A stretch of DNA of 64,000 nt from Nicotiana tabacum (lineage: Eukaryota > Streptophyta > Magnoliopsida > Solanales > Solanaceae), in assembly GCF_000715075.1 (NCBI RefSeq), contig NC_134095.1, positions 47,408,806-47,472,805 on the forward strand. The letters run 5' to 3'. The notes under the pieces are model-generated. The model saw nothing but the letters and a program-made list of their open reading frames with translations. It ran no database searches and had not been told where the DNA came from. A program made the translations under genes and the position numbers. This document shows positions 10,562-20,461 of the stretch, piece after piece (the stretch's first letter is position 1; every line of letters starts with the position of its first letter).

Positions 10562-11866
10562 TTACGCATAATATCTCTTGACTGCATCAGAATTGATAGC
10601 CATGTCGACACATCTCCCCTCGATATCTGTCAAACACAAAGCACCGTTGGACAATACTCTGGTCACGATATAAGGCCCTTGCCAATTTGGGGCGAATTTG
10701 CCTTTTGCCTCGACCTGATGCGGGAGGATCTTCTTCAATATCTGCTGCCCTACTTCAAACTTCCTAGGGCGCACCTTCTTATTGTATGTTCTTGCCATTC
10801 TCTTCTGGTATAGCTGACCATGACACACTGCCGCCAATCTTTTCTCGTCTATCAAGCTTAACTGTTCCAACCGAGCTTTGACCCATTCATCATCATCAAT
10901 CTTGGCTTCAGCGACAATCCGGAGGGATGGAATTTCGACCTTGGCCGGTATTACGGCTTCAGTTCCGTACACCAACAAATAAGGAGTTGTACCTATGGAA
11001 GTCCGGACAGTAGTGCGGTAACCCAACAAAGCAAAGGGTAATCTCTCGTGCCATTGTCTGGATCCTTCCACCATCTTTGGCAGTATCTTCTTGATATTCT
11101 TATTGGCTGCTTCGACCGCTCCATTCGCCTTGGGACGATATGGGGTGGAATTGCGATGGGTAATCTTGAATTGTTGGCATACCTCTCTCATCAGGCTACT
11201 GTTAAGATTCGCACCGTTATCCGTGATGATCACTTTTGGGATTCCAAATCTGCAGATGATATGGGAATGAACAAAGTCCACCACTGCCTTTTTGGTTACC
11301 GACTTGAAGGTTTTAGCCTCAACCCATTTGGTGAAGTAATCAATGGTCACAAGAATGAACCTGTGGCCGTTGGATGCTGCTGGTTCGATAGGGCCAATGA
11401 CATCCATGCCCCATGCTACAAACGGCCAGGGTGCTATCATCGTATGTAACTCTGTTGGCAGAGAATGGATCAGATCTCCATGTATCTGGCACTGATGGCA
11501 TTTCCTTACGAAAGTGATACAGTCGTGTTCCATGGTGAGCCAATAACACCCTGTTCGAAGGATTTTCCTTGCCAATACATATCCGCTCATGTGTGGCCCA
11601 CAAACTCCAGCATGTACCTCTTCCATAACCGTCGTGGCTTGACCGGCATCTATACATCTCAACAATCCTAAATCTGGGGTTCTTTTGTACAACACTCCTC
11701 CGCTGAGGAAGAAACCATTCGACAAACGCCGAAGGGCTCTTTTTTGGTCTCTAGAGGCCTGTTCTGGATATGTCCCCATTCCGAGGTATTCCTTGATATC
11801 ATGAAACCAGGGTTCACCATCTGGCTCCTCTTTTACGGCATTACAGTAAGCGTGCTGATCACGGAC
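10562..11866 (-). CDS. Integrase domain of Ogre-type pol
   Basis: This part of pol inserts the cDNA copy into the genome. It shares the RT-RNase H frame but is separated from it by a TAG at 11869-11867. The sequence right after the TAG (VRDQHAYC) belongs to the same polyprotein, so the stop is a lesion and not a gene boundary. Counting from the methionine at 11779, the HHCC zinc site is H56, H63, C94 and C97, and the catalytic core is D126 (GMDVIGP), D187 (ITDNGA) and E223 (GAVEAANK), which gives DD35E spacing. A C-terminal tail follows (VGQQILKKILP, WQGPYIV) and the frame ends at 10562. I see no chromodomain, which fits Tat rather than chromoviruses. Confidence 0.92.
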   Translation of the reverse strand, partial: VRDQHAYCNAVKEEPDGEPWFHDIKEYLGMGTYPEQASRDQKRALRRLSNGFFLSGGVLYKRTPDLGLLRCIDAGQATTVMEEVHAGVCGPHMSGYVLARKILRTGCYWLTMEHDCITFVRKCHQCQIHGDLIHSLPTELHTMIAPWPFVAWGMDVIGPIEPAASNGHRFILVTIDYFTKWVEAKTFKSVTKKAVVDFVHSHIICRFGIPKVIITDNGANLNSSLMREVCQQFKITHRNSTPYRPKANGAVEAANKNIKKILPKMVEGSRQWHERLPFALLGYRTTVRTSIGTTPYLLVYGTEAVIPAKVEIPSLRIVAEAKIDDDEWVKARLEQLSLIDEKRLAAVCHGQLYQKRMARTYNKKVRPRKFEVGQQILKKILPHQVEAKGKFAPNWQGPYIVTRVLSNGALCLTDIEGRCVDMAINSDAVKRYYA

Positions 11867-14039
11867 CTACATGTGTAGAGGATCAACATACATTTTGTCA
11901 GGGTGGTGCAGCATTGATGCTAAGGTGGCCAAGGCATCCGCAACCTCATTGTGAACTCTCGGGATATGTTTGAACTTCACCGACCGAAATCGCTTGCTCA
12001 GATCATGCAAGCATTGTCGGTATGGTATGAGCTTTAGATCTCGCGTTTCCCATTCACCCTGAATCTGATGTACCAAGAGGTCCGAGTCTCCCAAGACCAA
12101 GACGTCTTGGACATCCATGTTCGCAGCCAAGCGCAGACCCAGAATGCAAGCTTCATACTCGGCCATATTATTGGTGCAATAGAAGCGTAGTTGAGCCGTA
12201 ACAGGATAATGGCGTCCTGTTTCAGAAATGAGTACTGCTCCTATTCCAACCCCTTTTGCATTTGCAGCTCCGTCGAAGAAAAGCTTCCAACCCGGTTCCT
12301 CAGTTAATTCCATCTCATTTGTATGCATTACCTCTTCATTGGGAAAGTACGTTCTTAAGGGCTCGTACTTTTCATCAACGGGATTCTCTGCCAAATGATC
12401 GGCCAGCGCCTGGGCTTTCATGGCTGTCCTCGTCACATAGACGATATCAAACTCTGTGAGCAGAATTTTCCATTTTGCTAACCTTCCCGTGGGCATAGGT
12501 TTCTGAAAGATGTACTTCAATGGGTCCAAACGGGATATGAGATAAGTAGTATATGAAGACAGGTAGTGCTTCAACTTCTGAGCTACCCAAGTTAGGGCGC
12601 AACATGTTTTCTCGAGTTGAGTGTACTTGACCTCATGTACTGTGAATTTCTTACTAAGATAGTAGATGGCCTGCTCCTTCCTTCCTGTGTCATTATGTTG
12701 CCCCAGTATACAACCAAATGAATTTTCCAGGACCGTCAGGTAAAGAATTAATGGCTTCCCAGGCTTAGGCGGGACCAATACGCGTGGATTAGACAGATAC
12801 CCTTTGATTTGGTCGAAGGCCTCCTGACACTCTGCCGTCCAACCTACCGCAGCATCCTTTCTCAGCAGCCGGAATATGGGCTCACAAGTTGCTGTGAGTT
12901 GAGCGATGAACCTGCTGATATAATTGAGTCTACCCAGCAAACTCATTACCTCTGTTTTGTTCCTTGGCGGTGGCAAATCTCGGATGGATTCAATTTTGGA
13001 TGGGTCTAACTCAATCCCCCGTCGACTGACGATGAATCCTAGCAGCTTTCCTGATGGAACCCCGAACGCGCATTTGGCCGGGTTAAGCTTGATATCATAC
13101 CTTCGGAATCTTTGGAAAAATCTCCTTAGATCTGCTACATGGTCCTCCTGACGCCAAGATTTGATGATCACATCATCGACGTACATCTCGATTTCTTTGT
13201 GTATCATGTCATGGAACACAGCAGTCATTGCTCGCATGTACGTTGCCCCGGCGTTCTTCAATCCGAACGGCATTACCCGATAGCAGTAGGTTCCCCATGG
13301 CGTAATAAACGCTGTCTTTTCCGCATCCTCCTCATCCATTAGGATCTGATGATAACCCACATAGCAATCCACAAAGGATCCGATCTCGCGCCCCACGCAA
13401 TTATCGATCAGGATATGAATGTTGGGTAACGGAAAATTGTCCTTGGGACTTGCTTTGTTGAGGTTGTGGTAGTCGACGCACACCCTGATTTTTCTATCCT
13501 TCTTTGGGACTGGTACCACATTGGCCAACCACTCGGGATATCGAGTGACCCGAATGACCTTCGCCTGCAACTGCTTAATCACCTCTTCTTTGATCTTTAC
13601 ACTCATTTCTGTTTTAAATTTCCTTAGTTTTTGCTTGACCGGAGGGTATGCCGGGTGAGTGGGCAGTTTGTGAACCACTAAATTGGTGCTTAATCCAGGC
13701 ATATCATCATATGACCATGCAAAAACATCCTTGAATTCCGTGAGGGTTTTGATCAATTCTTCCCTGATATTCGGCTCAATGTGGATGCTAATTGTGGTTT
13801 CTTGGACGTTATCAGCGTCTCCTAGATTCACAGCCTCAGTGTCATTTAGGTTGGGTTTGGGTTTTTCCTCAAATTGGTACAGTTCTCGGTTTATCCCTTC
13901 GAAGGCTTCACCTTCGTCACATTCAGATTCATTGTCATAAACGTCCTCTTGCATAATTGAGTCGGATTCAGATTGATTTATTAGACTAGGTCGAAGATCC
14001 GCTGTGCATACCATGTCATTAGAACCAGTTAAAAGAGAA
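11867..14039 (-). CDS. Reverse transcriptase and RNase H of Ogre-type pol
   Basis: This is pol exon 2: reverse transcription of element RNA and removal of the RNA strand. The open frame begins within the intron at 14062 (no ATG there), but the probable exon starts at 14039, after a pyrimidine-rich AG acceptor. Numbered from 14062, the RT runs about residues 150-330, with FVDCYVGYHQ near 229-238 and the YVDD catalytic box at 294-297. A first RNase H-like or tether region follows (about 410-520). The second, archaeal-type RNase H has D597 (FFDGAA), E635 (NMAEYEA), D659 (LGDSD) and D709 (NEVADAL). Two RNase H-like regions are typical of Tat elements. The frame ends at a TAG that interrupts the normal run into integrase. 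Confidence 0.93.
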
Positions 14040-14215
14040 CTGTTCAGAAAGAAAAAGAACAAAACAAAAATTAAAATAGGACAAAAAGAGAGAACTTTAT
14101 TAAACTTGCGGGATAAAAGGGTTCACACTTTTACAAGACAAACGTAAAATTTGGATTACACCCTGGAATAATCCGAACAAAACAAACAAAAAAAACATAA
14201 ATCAAAGCCTACTAC
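14040..14215 (-). other. Probable 176-nt intron joining protease to RT
   Basis: The donor is TTG|GTAGTA at 14216/14215 and overlaps the protease stop. The acceptor is a polypyrimidine run ending GAACAG|TTCTC at 14040/14039. Exon 1 ends with two bases of a codon and exon 2 supplies the third, so splicing removes the stop and fuses protease to RT in frame. Ogre elements are known to carry an intron at exactly this place; the exact junctions here are my inference. Confidence 0.8.
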
Positions 14216-15798
14216 CAAGACTCCCCTCGGACCGGAAGAGGAGTAACAGTCCAATTGTTGGTTTTGGCCTCAGGCCCCACAAACTGTATCTCTGCTCTGC
14301 TGGAACCTTCTCCAGCTTCTACCATATTGACATCCGCGAATAGCCTCTCAAAACTCTGATTCAGGTCCTCATTTATACCGATGAATGGTCCTAGAATCTT
14401 TGGGACCGGTGACCCCTTGGCACTTGCTTTAACAAAAGACCTTGAGAGACGTGGCACCGGCTTAGGCAGAAACCAGACCCTCTTCTTCATTTTTCGCGCT
14501 TGCATCCTATCTGCTGCGGTTGGTTTGAACCCCAATCCGAAAGTTTCCAGATTTTTAGGTAAGGTGACAGATTGGACAATCCCCTGAAGCTCGACTCCTA
14601 GGCTCTTTCCCGACACAAATCCATTACCCAGCATTTCCGAGACCATCATGACTGTTGCGGCAGCTACCCTAGGGTGTGGGATGATCTCTCCTTCAGAAAT
14701 TTTGTTGGCCGACCCTGTGTCGAAAATCTGGTAGACCCAAGGACCTTTGTCATCAGCGGTCTCTATGAAAGGTACAATGGCTCCGCCCATGGTGCACGTT
14801 GTATCCTCGCCGTGTAACACGACCTCTTGTCTTTCCCACTCGAACTTCACTATCTGATGTAGGGTGGAGGGCACCGCTTTGGCTGCATGAATCCATGGTC
14901 GTCCCAACAGTAGGTTATAAGATACTGTGGCGTCCAACACCTGGAATTCCATGGTAAACAGGACCGGACCAATGGTCAGTTCAAGTACAACATCCCCTAC
15001 AGTGGCTGTTCCATTTCCGTCAAACCCTCGGACACAGATACTGTTCTTGTGGATCCTTCTGTGGTCGATCTTTAACTGGTTTAGGGTAGATAGTGGACAA
15101 ATATTGGCGCTTGAGTCGTTATCCACCAATACTCGAGTTACCACCGAGCCTTCATATTTGACAGCTAGGTATAAAGCTTTATTATGCTCTGTACCTTCCA
15201 TTGGTAGGTCATCATCTGAGAATGTTACCCTGTTCACCTCGAAAATCTTGTTGGCAATGGTTTCCAGGTGGTTTACAGAAATCTCACTGGGTACATGAGC
15301 TTCGTTCAATATCTTCATCAGGGCCCGCCGATGCTCCTTAGAATGGATCAGTAATGATAGCAGCGAGATCTGGGCCGGTGTTTTCCTCAGCTGTTCGACC
15401 ACGGAATAGTCCTGCACTTTCATCTTCCTCAGGAACTCCTCAGCCTCTTCTTCGGACACAGGTTTCTTGGTTGCAACTGGGTTGGTTCTTCTTAGCTCCA
15501 CCGGAGCAAAACATCGACCTGATCGAGTCAGTCCTTGCGCTTCACAACTAACTTCTTCTACCTGTTTTCCTTTGTACATCACCACCGCCTTTTCATATTT
15601 CCAAGGCACAGCCTTGCTATCAATCATCGGCAGCTGGACTACAGGCTTTACGGTGACCAGTTCTCTATATGCCCCCTTTAACACAACAGCAGGTGCGGGC
15701 GGAACCCCTGATATTACCAACTTGTTTGGCTCAGGTTTGCTTGTTATGGCGGACGGGCTCTTTCCCAATATCACTACTGGCTTGACGCTTTCTCCCTG
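14212..15798 (-). CDS. Aspartic protease region of Ogre-type element, altered active site
   Basis: The region is in frame with gag, directly after the gag stop. The first codon of the downstream open frame is GTG, not ATG, so the protein could only be made as a gag-pro fusion. The protease core is VLVDNDSSANICPLSTLNQL near residues 216-235 of the open frame, followed by LLLGRPWIH about 75 residues on, typical of Tat proteases. The family's DNGS/DSG active-site glycine is Asp here (codon 15117-15115, GAC where GGC would be expected), which should abolish activity. The C-terminal part ends PVRGESW at a TAG that overlaps the predicted splice donor. Confidence 0.87.
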   Translation of the reverse strand, partial: QGESVKPVVILGKSPSAITSKPEPNKLVISGVPPAPAVVLKGAYRELVTVKPVVQLPMIDSKAVPWKYEKAVVMYKGKQVEEVSCEAQGLTRSGRCFAPVELRRTNPVATKKPVSEEEAEEFLRKMKVQDYSVVEQLRKTPAQISLLSLLIHSKEHRRALMKILNEAHVPSEISVNHLETIANKIFEVNRVTFSDDDLPMEGTEHNKALYLAVKYEGSVVTRVLVDNDSSANICPLSTLNQLKIDHRRIHKNSICVRGFDGNGTATVGDVVLELTIGPVLFTMEFQVLDATVSYNLLLGRPWIHAAKAVPSTLHQIVKFEWERQEVVLHGEDTTCTMGGAIVPFIETADDKGPWVYQIFDTGSANKISEGEIIPHPRVAAATVMMVSEMLGNGFVSGKSLGVELQGIVQSVTLPKNLETFGLGFKPTAADRMQARKMKKRVWFLPKPVPRLSRSFVKASAKGSPVPKILGPFIGINEDLNQSFERLFADVNMVEAGEGSSRAEIQFVGPEAKTNNWTVTPLPVRGESW

Positions 15799-17670
15799 TT
15801 ACTGTACCTTCGTTCCCCCACTGGTTGAGACTTCCTTCGGGGCGGCTTGGATCATCATCACTGTTTGTGAGGGTTTTCTCAATTCTCCTCCCTCATACAC
15901 CAACTCAATCATGTGAGTCTCGTGGTGCGCTGGCAGTGGGTTTTGGTTGATGTTAGGAGCTTCCGGTGTCTGGACCTCGATCTTATTGGTGTCGATAAGA
16001 TCCTGTATGGCATGCCTTAACTTCCAACACTTCTCGGTGTCATGCCCAAGCATCCCTGAGCAGTATTCACAACTTATTGATCGATCCAAATTCTGAGGTG
16101 GGGGATTTGGTTCTCGAGTCTGGACAGGACTAACCAAACCCAATTGCCTCAGCTTGTGGAACAAAGCGGTGTAGGTTTCTCCCAACTCCGTGAAAGTTCT
16201 CTGTTTCCGCAACCTGTCATTCCTAGCATCTGGATTTCCCCGAAAACCTGCCCCTGGAGGGTTTCTATATGCCCTTGGTGGAGGATAGGTGTTTTGTGGT
16301 GGTTCATATATGTTCTGGGGAGCCAGCGCGCGCCATTGCGGGCAAACCGGAGGCTGGGTGTATGCTTGGGCCTGGTGTACGGAACAATGTGGTTCTCGAG
16401 GTGGATAGAAATTTTGTGGTGGGTTGTATGGGTAGTTTGACCTGTGAGGTCTGGGTTGGTTGTAGTGCGGCCTGCCAGCCCTGGACCAACTGCCTTCCTC
16501 GATCGTGGCAACCTCTTCTTTCTTTCTTCTCAGCGCACCTCTCGTGCCGCTTTGAATAGCCTGTGTTGTGGCTTTGAGTGCCGAATAGTTCAAGATTTTG
16601 TCAGACCTCAGACCCTCTTCTATCATGACCCCTATCTTGACCACCTCGTTGAAAGATTTTCCAACTGTTGTCACCAAGTGACCAAAGTAGGTTGGATCCA
16701 ATGTTTGCAAGAAATAGTCCACCATTTCTCCCTCTCTCATGGGAGGATCGACTCTAGCTGCTTGTTCTCTCCAGCGGAACCCGAACTCGCGAAAACTTTC
16801 CCCGGGTTTCTTCCCAGTTCTTAATAATGTGAGACGGTCAGGGACTATCTCGAGATTGTACTGGAAATGACCTGCAAAAGCCTGCGCCAGATCATCCCAA
16901 GTATACCACCTACTGGAATCCTGCCTGGTATACCATTCTAGTGCAGATCCGCTCAGACTTTGGCCGAAATAAGCTATCAGCAGCTCATCCTTGCCGCCTG
17001 CCCCTCTCATTTTGCTACAGAATCCCCGCAAATGTGCCATGGGATCACCGTGCCCTTCATATAGATCAAATTTAGGCATCTTGAACCCAGCCGGGAGTTG
17101 GACGTCTGGGAAAGGGCATAGATCTTTGTATGTTACGCTGACTTGGTTGCCCAGCCCGTGCAAGTTCCTGAAGGACTGCTCCAGGCTTTTGAACTTTCTC
17201 AATACTTCATCTTGTTCAGGGGCCTTAGCCGGCTTTTCAATCTCTGCCGGCACTTCCAAATGTGGATTGTAAGCCTGTGGTTCGGGGGCATGAAATGTAG
17301 GCTCAGGGGGGTAGTACTGTGTATCGTGAGCCTGAAACAATGGCTCACTGGTCGTTCTTTGCAAAGGGGCTGATGTTGGTCCCACAAAAATGGGAATATT
17401 GGGTGTTGGGAGAGGTTGATGGGGTGGTGGAGCTTGGGAATCATGAGGGCTTCTTTCTTGATGATAAAGGGGATTTGGGCGGCTTGTGGAAGGGCCAGAG
17501 TGAGGGTATTCCGGCGTGTATCCCAGTGTTTCAGGGCTCTTTTGTGTTTTGGCTATGGCTAGCTGCATTGCACTCATCTCTAGTCCCATCCTTTCAATCT
17601 TTTCCATCGCTTCTTTCAACAACTGGCTCATCGGCCTCTCTTCCTCATTACTATTCTCTGAGGTAGTCAT
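15799..17670 (-). CDS. Gag of Ogre-type element (623 aa)
   Basis: This is the structural protein that packages element RNA. The ATG at 17670 starts MTTSENSNEEE. A proline-rich N-terminal third (about 50-145) is followed by the retrotransposon gag core (about 195-350, with FDLYEGHGDPMAHL, ALEWYTRQ and YFLQTL) and a zinc knuckle at 534-548 (C534, C537, H543, C548; CX2CX5HX4C). The frame stops at a single TAA (15801-15799) and continues open into protease in the same frame. That TAA is either a lesion or a readthrough site; the flanking codons (CAG TAA CAG) give no decisive readthrough context that I know of. Confidence 0.93.
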   Translation of the reverse strand: MTTSENSNEEERPMSQLLKEAMEKIERMGLEMSAMQLAIAKTQKSPETLGYTPEYPHSGPSTSRPNPLYHQERSPHDSQAPPPHQPLPTPNIPIFVGPTSAPLQRTTSEPLFQAHDTQYYPPEPTFHAPEPQAYNPHLEVPAEIEKPAKAPEQDEVLRKFKSLEQSFRNLHGLGNQVSVTYKDLCPFPDVQLPAGFKMPKFDLYEGHGDPMAHLRGFCSKMRGAGGKDELLIAYFGQSLSGSALEWYTRQDSSRWYTWDDLAQAFAGHFQYNLEIVPDRLTLLRTGKKPGESFREFGFRWREQAARVDPPMREGEMVDYFLQTLDPTYFGHLVTTVGKSFNEVVKIGVMIEEGLRSDKILNYSALKATTQAIQSGTRGALRRKKEEVATIEEGSWSRAGRPHYNQPRPHRSNYPYNPPQNFYPPREPHCSVHQAQAYTQPPVCPQWRALAPQNIYEPPQNTYPPPRAYRNPPGAGFRGNPDARNDRLRKQRTFTELGETYTALFHKLRQLGLVSPVQTREPNPPPQNLDRSISCEYCSGMLGHDTEKCWKLRHAIQDLIDTNKIEVQTPEAPNINQNPLPAHHETHMIELVYEGGELRKPSQTVMMIQAAPKEVSTSGGTKVQ

Positions 17671-18193
17671 GCTTGTTGCTATCGGTCCTTTGGATCTGGT
17701 TTGGTAGGAGTGTGTTGCCAGAGTTCTTTAACAACTAACTTGTCTGGTATCAGACAACAACAAACTTTTGTTAGCGTTAGAGTTTAACAGATTTGATCAT
17801 AACACATAGAGGATGCAATGCTCCTAGGCAGCTAACCGTTTCTACATGCTTTGCTTCAAACAACATGCGTCATCCCGTCTTGCTCATTTACCCCCTTTTT
17901 ATTTATTTTTGTATTTTCTTTTCTTTCTTTAATAAAAGCGGTCGAATCTTATGGGGATTGCCTACGTATCACGTCCCCGCGCGAATCAGACCAAGCGTAG
18001 TTCTGCCTCAAAGTAAAGACACATAGAAATTCTTCTGGAATCACTTAATTTCATTATCAAAATTTGCTATTACACATTACTTCAAATAAAAATAGCAAAA
18101 GTACAGACTCCGCGGTTTTAAACTTGGTTTGAAGAAAAGAAAACAACATATGGGAAAACAACAAAAGCCAAATAAACAGGACTTGACCAAAAA
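17671..18193 (-). other. ORF1-gag spacer of Ogre-type element
   Basis: About 520 bp lie between the ORF1 stop and the gag start. I see no coding sequence. The spacer holds one copy of the stem-within-stem motif (17962-18000) and a T-rich tract at about 17890-17935. Confidence 0.7.
17962..18000 (-). other. Stem-within-stem RNA motif, copy 3 (ORF1-gag spacer)
   Basis: In element sense the outer helix CTACG (18000-17996) pairs with CGTAG (17966-17962). The inner helix TCGCG (17984-17980) pairs with CGTGA (17973-17969), with one G-U wobble that exists only in the element-sense strand (it would be A-C on the other). The bulge ends in CTGAT. Confidence 0.58.
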
Positions 18194-20239
18194 CTAATTC
18201 TCCAACTTAAGGGCCCGCGAGGCATCATTCGGCCTTTCCGCGGCTCTAGGTGTAAGGTCTCTTTGCAGGATCTTCAACTCGTTCATAATCCGGTGGACGC
18301 AGCCCATGATGGAAACAAGGAGGGTCTTCCGAGGTGTTCGCTCACATGCCAGGCATTTCATGTAGATGTAATGCCCGATTTCGTCAATCCTTGCTCGAAT
18401 GTTATCCCTTTCACTGAACAACTGCCTGATTTGTCGGTTCTTTAACCCCAGTGCCTGAGCATTGTCGGCAAGTCGATCCTGGAACAACTCCATTTGTCTT
18501 TCCATGCAGGCCATTGCATCGTAGCACTGTCTTCTGTCGGCCTGGGCGTCTCGTGCTTGTTTGATGATCCGATCATGTAGAGTGGAGTTCGTCTCCCTTA
18601 ATATCCCGACGCTCATTTCATAATCCCTTATGACCTGTTGCAAACGCTGCTTCTGGGCCTTTGTGTACTTTGCCCATCTGACCTTCATCCTTGCTATGCA
18701 AGCTTTTGATTGTTCTAATTCTTCTTGGCTTTTGATGACCTGATTTCTCAAACTTGCTATCAATCTTTCGTTAGAGCGATGCTTCTGTCGGTCAACGTTA
18801 CTCTTACTGGCTTGGCGAAGGCGGGCCTTCAAGGTTTGGTTTTCTTGGGCTAGCTTGTTTCTTTCAACCTGCTCCGAGGCGACTTGCACATTGTTCTCAA
18901 ATACAAGCCTTTCGACTTGTTGCTTTAGCTTCCCGATTTCAACCCGGTAACCTTCCTCCCTTTTTAACCATCCCCATTGCTCTTGTGAATCATCTGTGAA
19001 GTGTTGGACGTGGGCCCTTTTAGCAGGTCTTTACTGAATCTGAAACCTTCTTTCGAACCAAGCATCGTACTTTGGGTCTACCTCACCTTTAGCTAGTTCT
19101 CGCACCATGGTCTTGGGCTCCAAGAATCTACATTCATGCCACAGTTTTCTAATCTTCCCCTCGGGGAATATGACTCCCGGGCTTAATTCCAAGGCATGCT
19201 TGCTCAGATCTTCATCAGTAGGGACTACTTGAAACCTGCCCAATTGTCGTAATACCCGATGAGGGGCATATGGCTGGATGCTGCGAAGCCCCATTAAGAG
19301 AACATGACATTCTTCAGCCGACATGTAGATCACCTCAGTATCAGTCAACCAACCGAATGCCCATTCAATTTGGTCAGCTGTTGTTGACCTTAACCATGTA
19401 AACCATGCTTCGACACCTTCAGGAAATCTGGCGCCTGTCATGCGCTTCTTGAATCCGCTGATACAATTCCTCTCGGTCAACCCGTGGTTCATGTATCCTA
19501 CTCGGTGATGGAGATGTTCCTACATCCATAGCTGAAGTAACAGGTTGCAACCTTGGAAGAACTTGCCTCCTTCTCGGCATATAGTCAGAGCCCGGTAGAT
19601 TTCGGACAAAATCAAAGGAACCACAGTACTATTGGTTCTTTTGATTTCCACGTCGGCCATCCCTACCAGACCTATCTCTATCTTTTTATCCTTCCTTGGA
19701 CAGACCATGACTCCCAAGAACGCTGTGATAAAAGCCAAAATACGTCTTGCTTCCCATTTGTTTCTGTTCCCGCCGTGAGTTAGCCCAAGGTTCGGTTCCT
19801 CGAAACCCTGCGGGGCTCCGTACCGCTGATACAAGAAATGGAGATCACAACATCCTCTCGATAAATCGTCATGTTGTATCTTCCGACTGATGCTTAGTAG
19901 ATCCAGAAACGCATGCGGAGACACTGGCCTTGGCGAAAGCAAATATTGCCCTCTTAACCTCTCATTCAATCCCGCATATCCGGCGACTTCCTCAAGTGTC
20001 GGTGAAAGTTCAAAGTCAACAAAACGGAATACATTGCGGGTTGGGTCCCAAAATGGTATTAGAGCTTCAAGAATATCTGTTCTCGGCCTAACACCCAACA
20101 AATTTACAAAACCTCCCAATATTCTTCCTACTACCCCTTTGCTATCGGCTTCCAAGTCATTCCACCACATGTGGAGTTGTAGAGGGACCTCGCTGAGGGC
20201 CGAGAATGGTTCATTTTGCTCTGTGTTCATCCTGCACAT
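18194..20239 (-). pseudogene. Extra ORF1 of Ogre-type element, two premature stops
   Basis: One long frame of about 682 codons runs from the ATG at 20239 to 18194, interrupted only by TAG at 19522-19520 and TAA at 19033-19031. Homologous-looking sequence continues in frame across both. The N-terminal half (LQLHMWWNDL, LEALIPFWDP, FELSPTLEEVAGYAG) resembles the plant mobile-domain or DUF7745-like proteins found as an additional ORF upstream of gag in Ogre elements; the family name is from memory. The C-terminal third (about 455-660) is a charged coiled coil with long heptad-like stretches. The function is not established. It lies upstream of gag in the transcript, separated by a 520-bp spacer. 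Confidence 0.82.
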
Positions 20240-20422
20240 TTATTAAGGTGACCTTTTAGGCGAAAACAAAAACCTTTATTTTGACTCTAAACAAAAAATC
20301 TTTGAAAACAAAAACAAACAATATATGTATTTATATACATGTGTATATATATGTACATATATGCTTTATGGTATATCATTATTGGTAAAATGAAAAAGGG
20401 AGTTGGACCCGATGAGGGTTGC

Positions 20423-20461
20423 CTACGTATCCCACATCCGGTGAGAATCAAACCGACGTAG
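20423..20461 (-). other. Stem-within-stem RNA motif, copy 4 (5' leader)
   Basis: In element sense the outer helix CTACGT (20461-20456) pairs with ACGTAG (20428-20423). The inner helix TCTCAC (20446-20441) pairs with GTGGGA (20435-20430), with one U-G wobble valid only on the element-sense strand, around a 5-base loop. The bulge is CGGTTTGAT. Confidence 0.6.

Noticed and set aside
16144..17707. Plus-strand ORFs up to 126 aa opposite Ogre gag
   Set aside because: Shadows of the proline-rich gag; no independent signal.
7319..20461. Hammerhead ribozyme or retrozyme for the repeated CTGAT motif
   Set aside because: The CUGAUGA...GAAA core is missing; only CTGAT in a bulge is shared.
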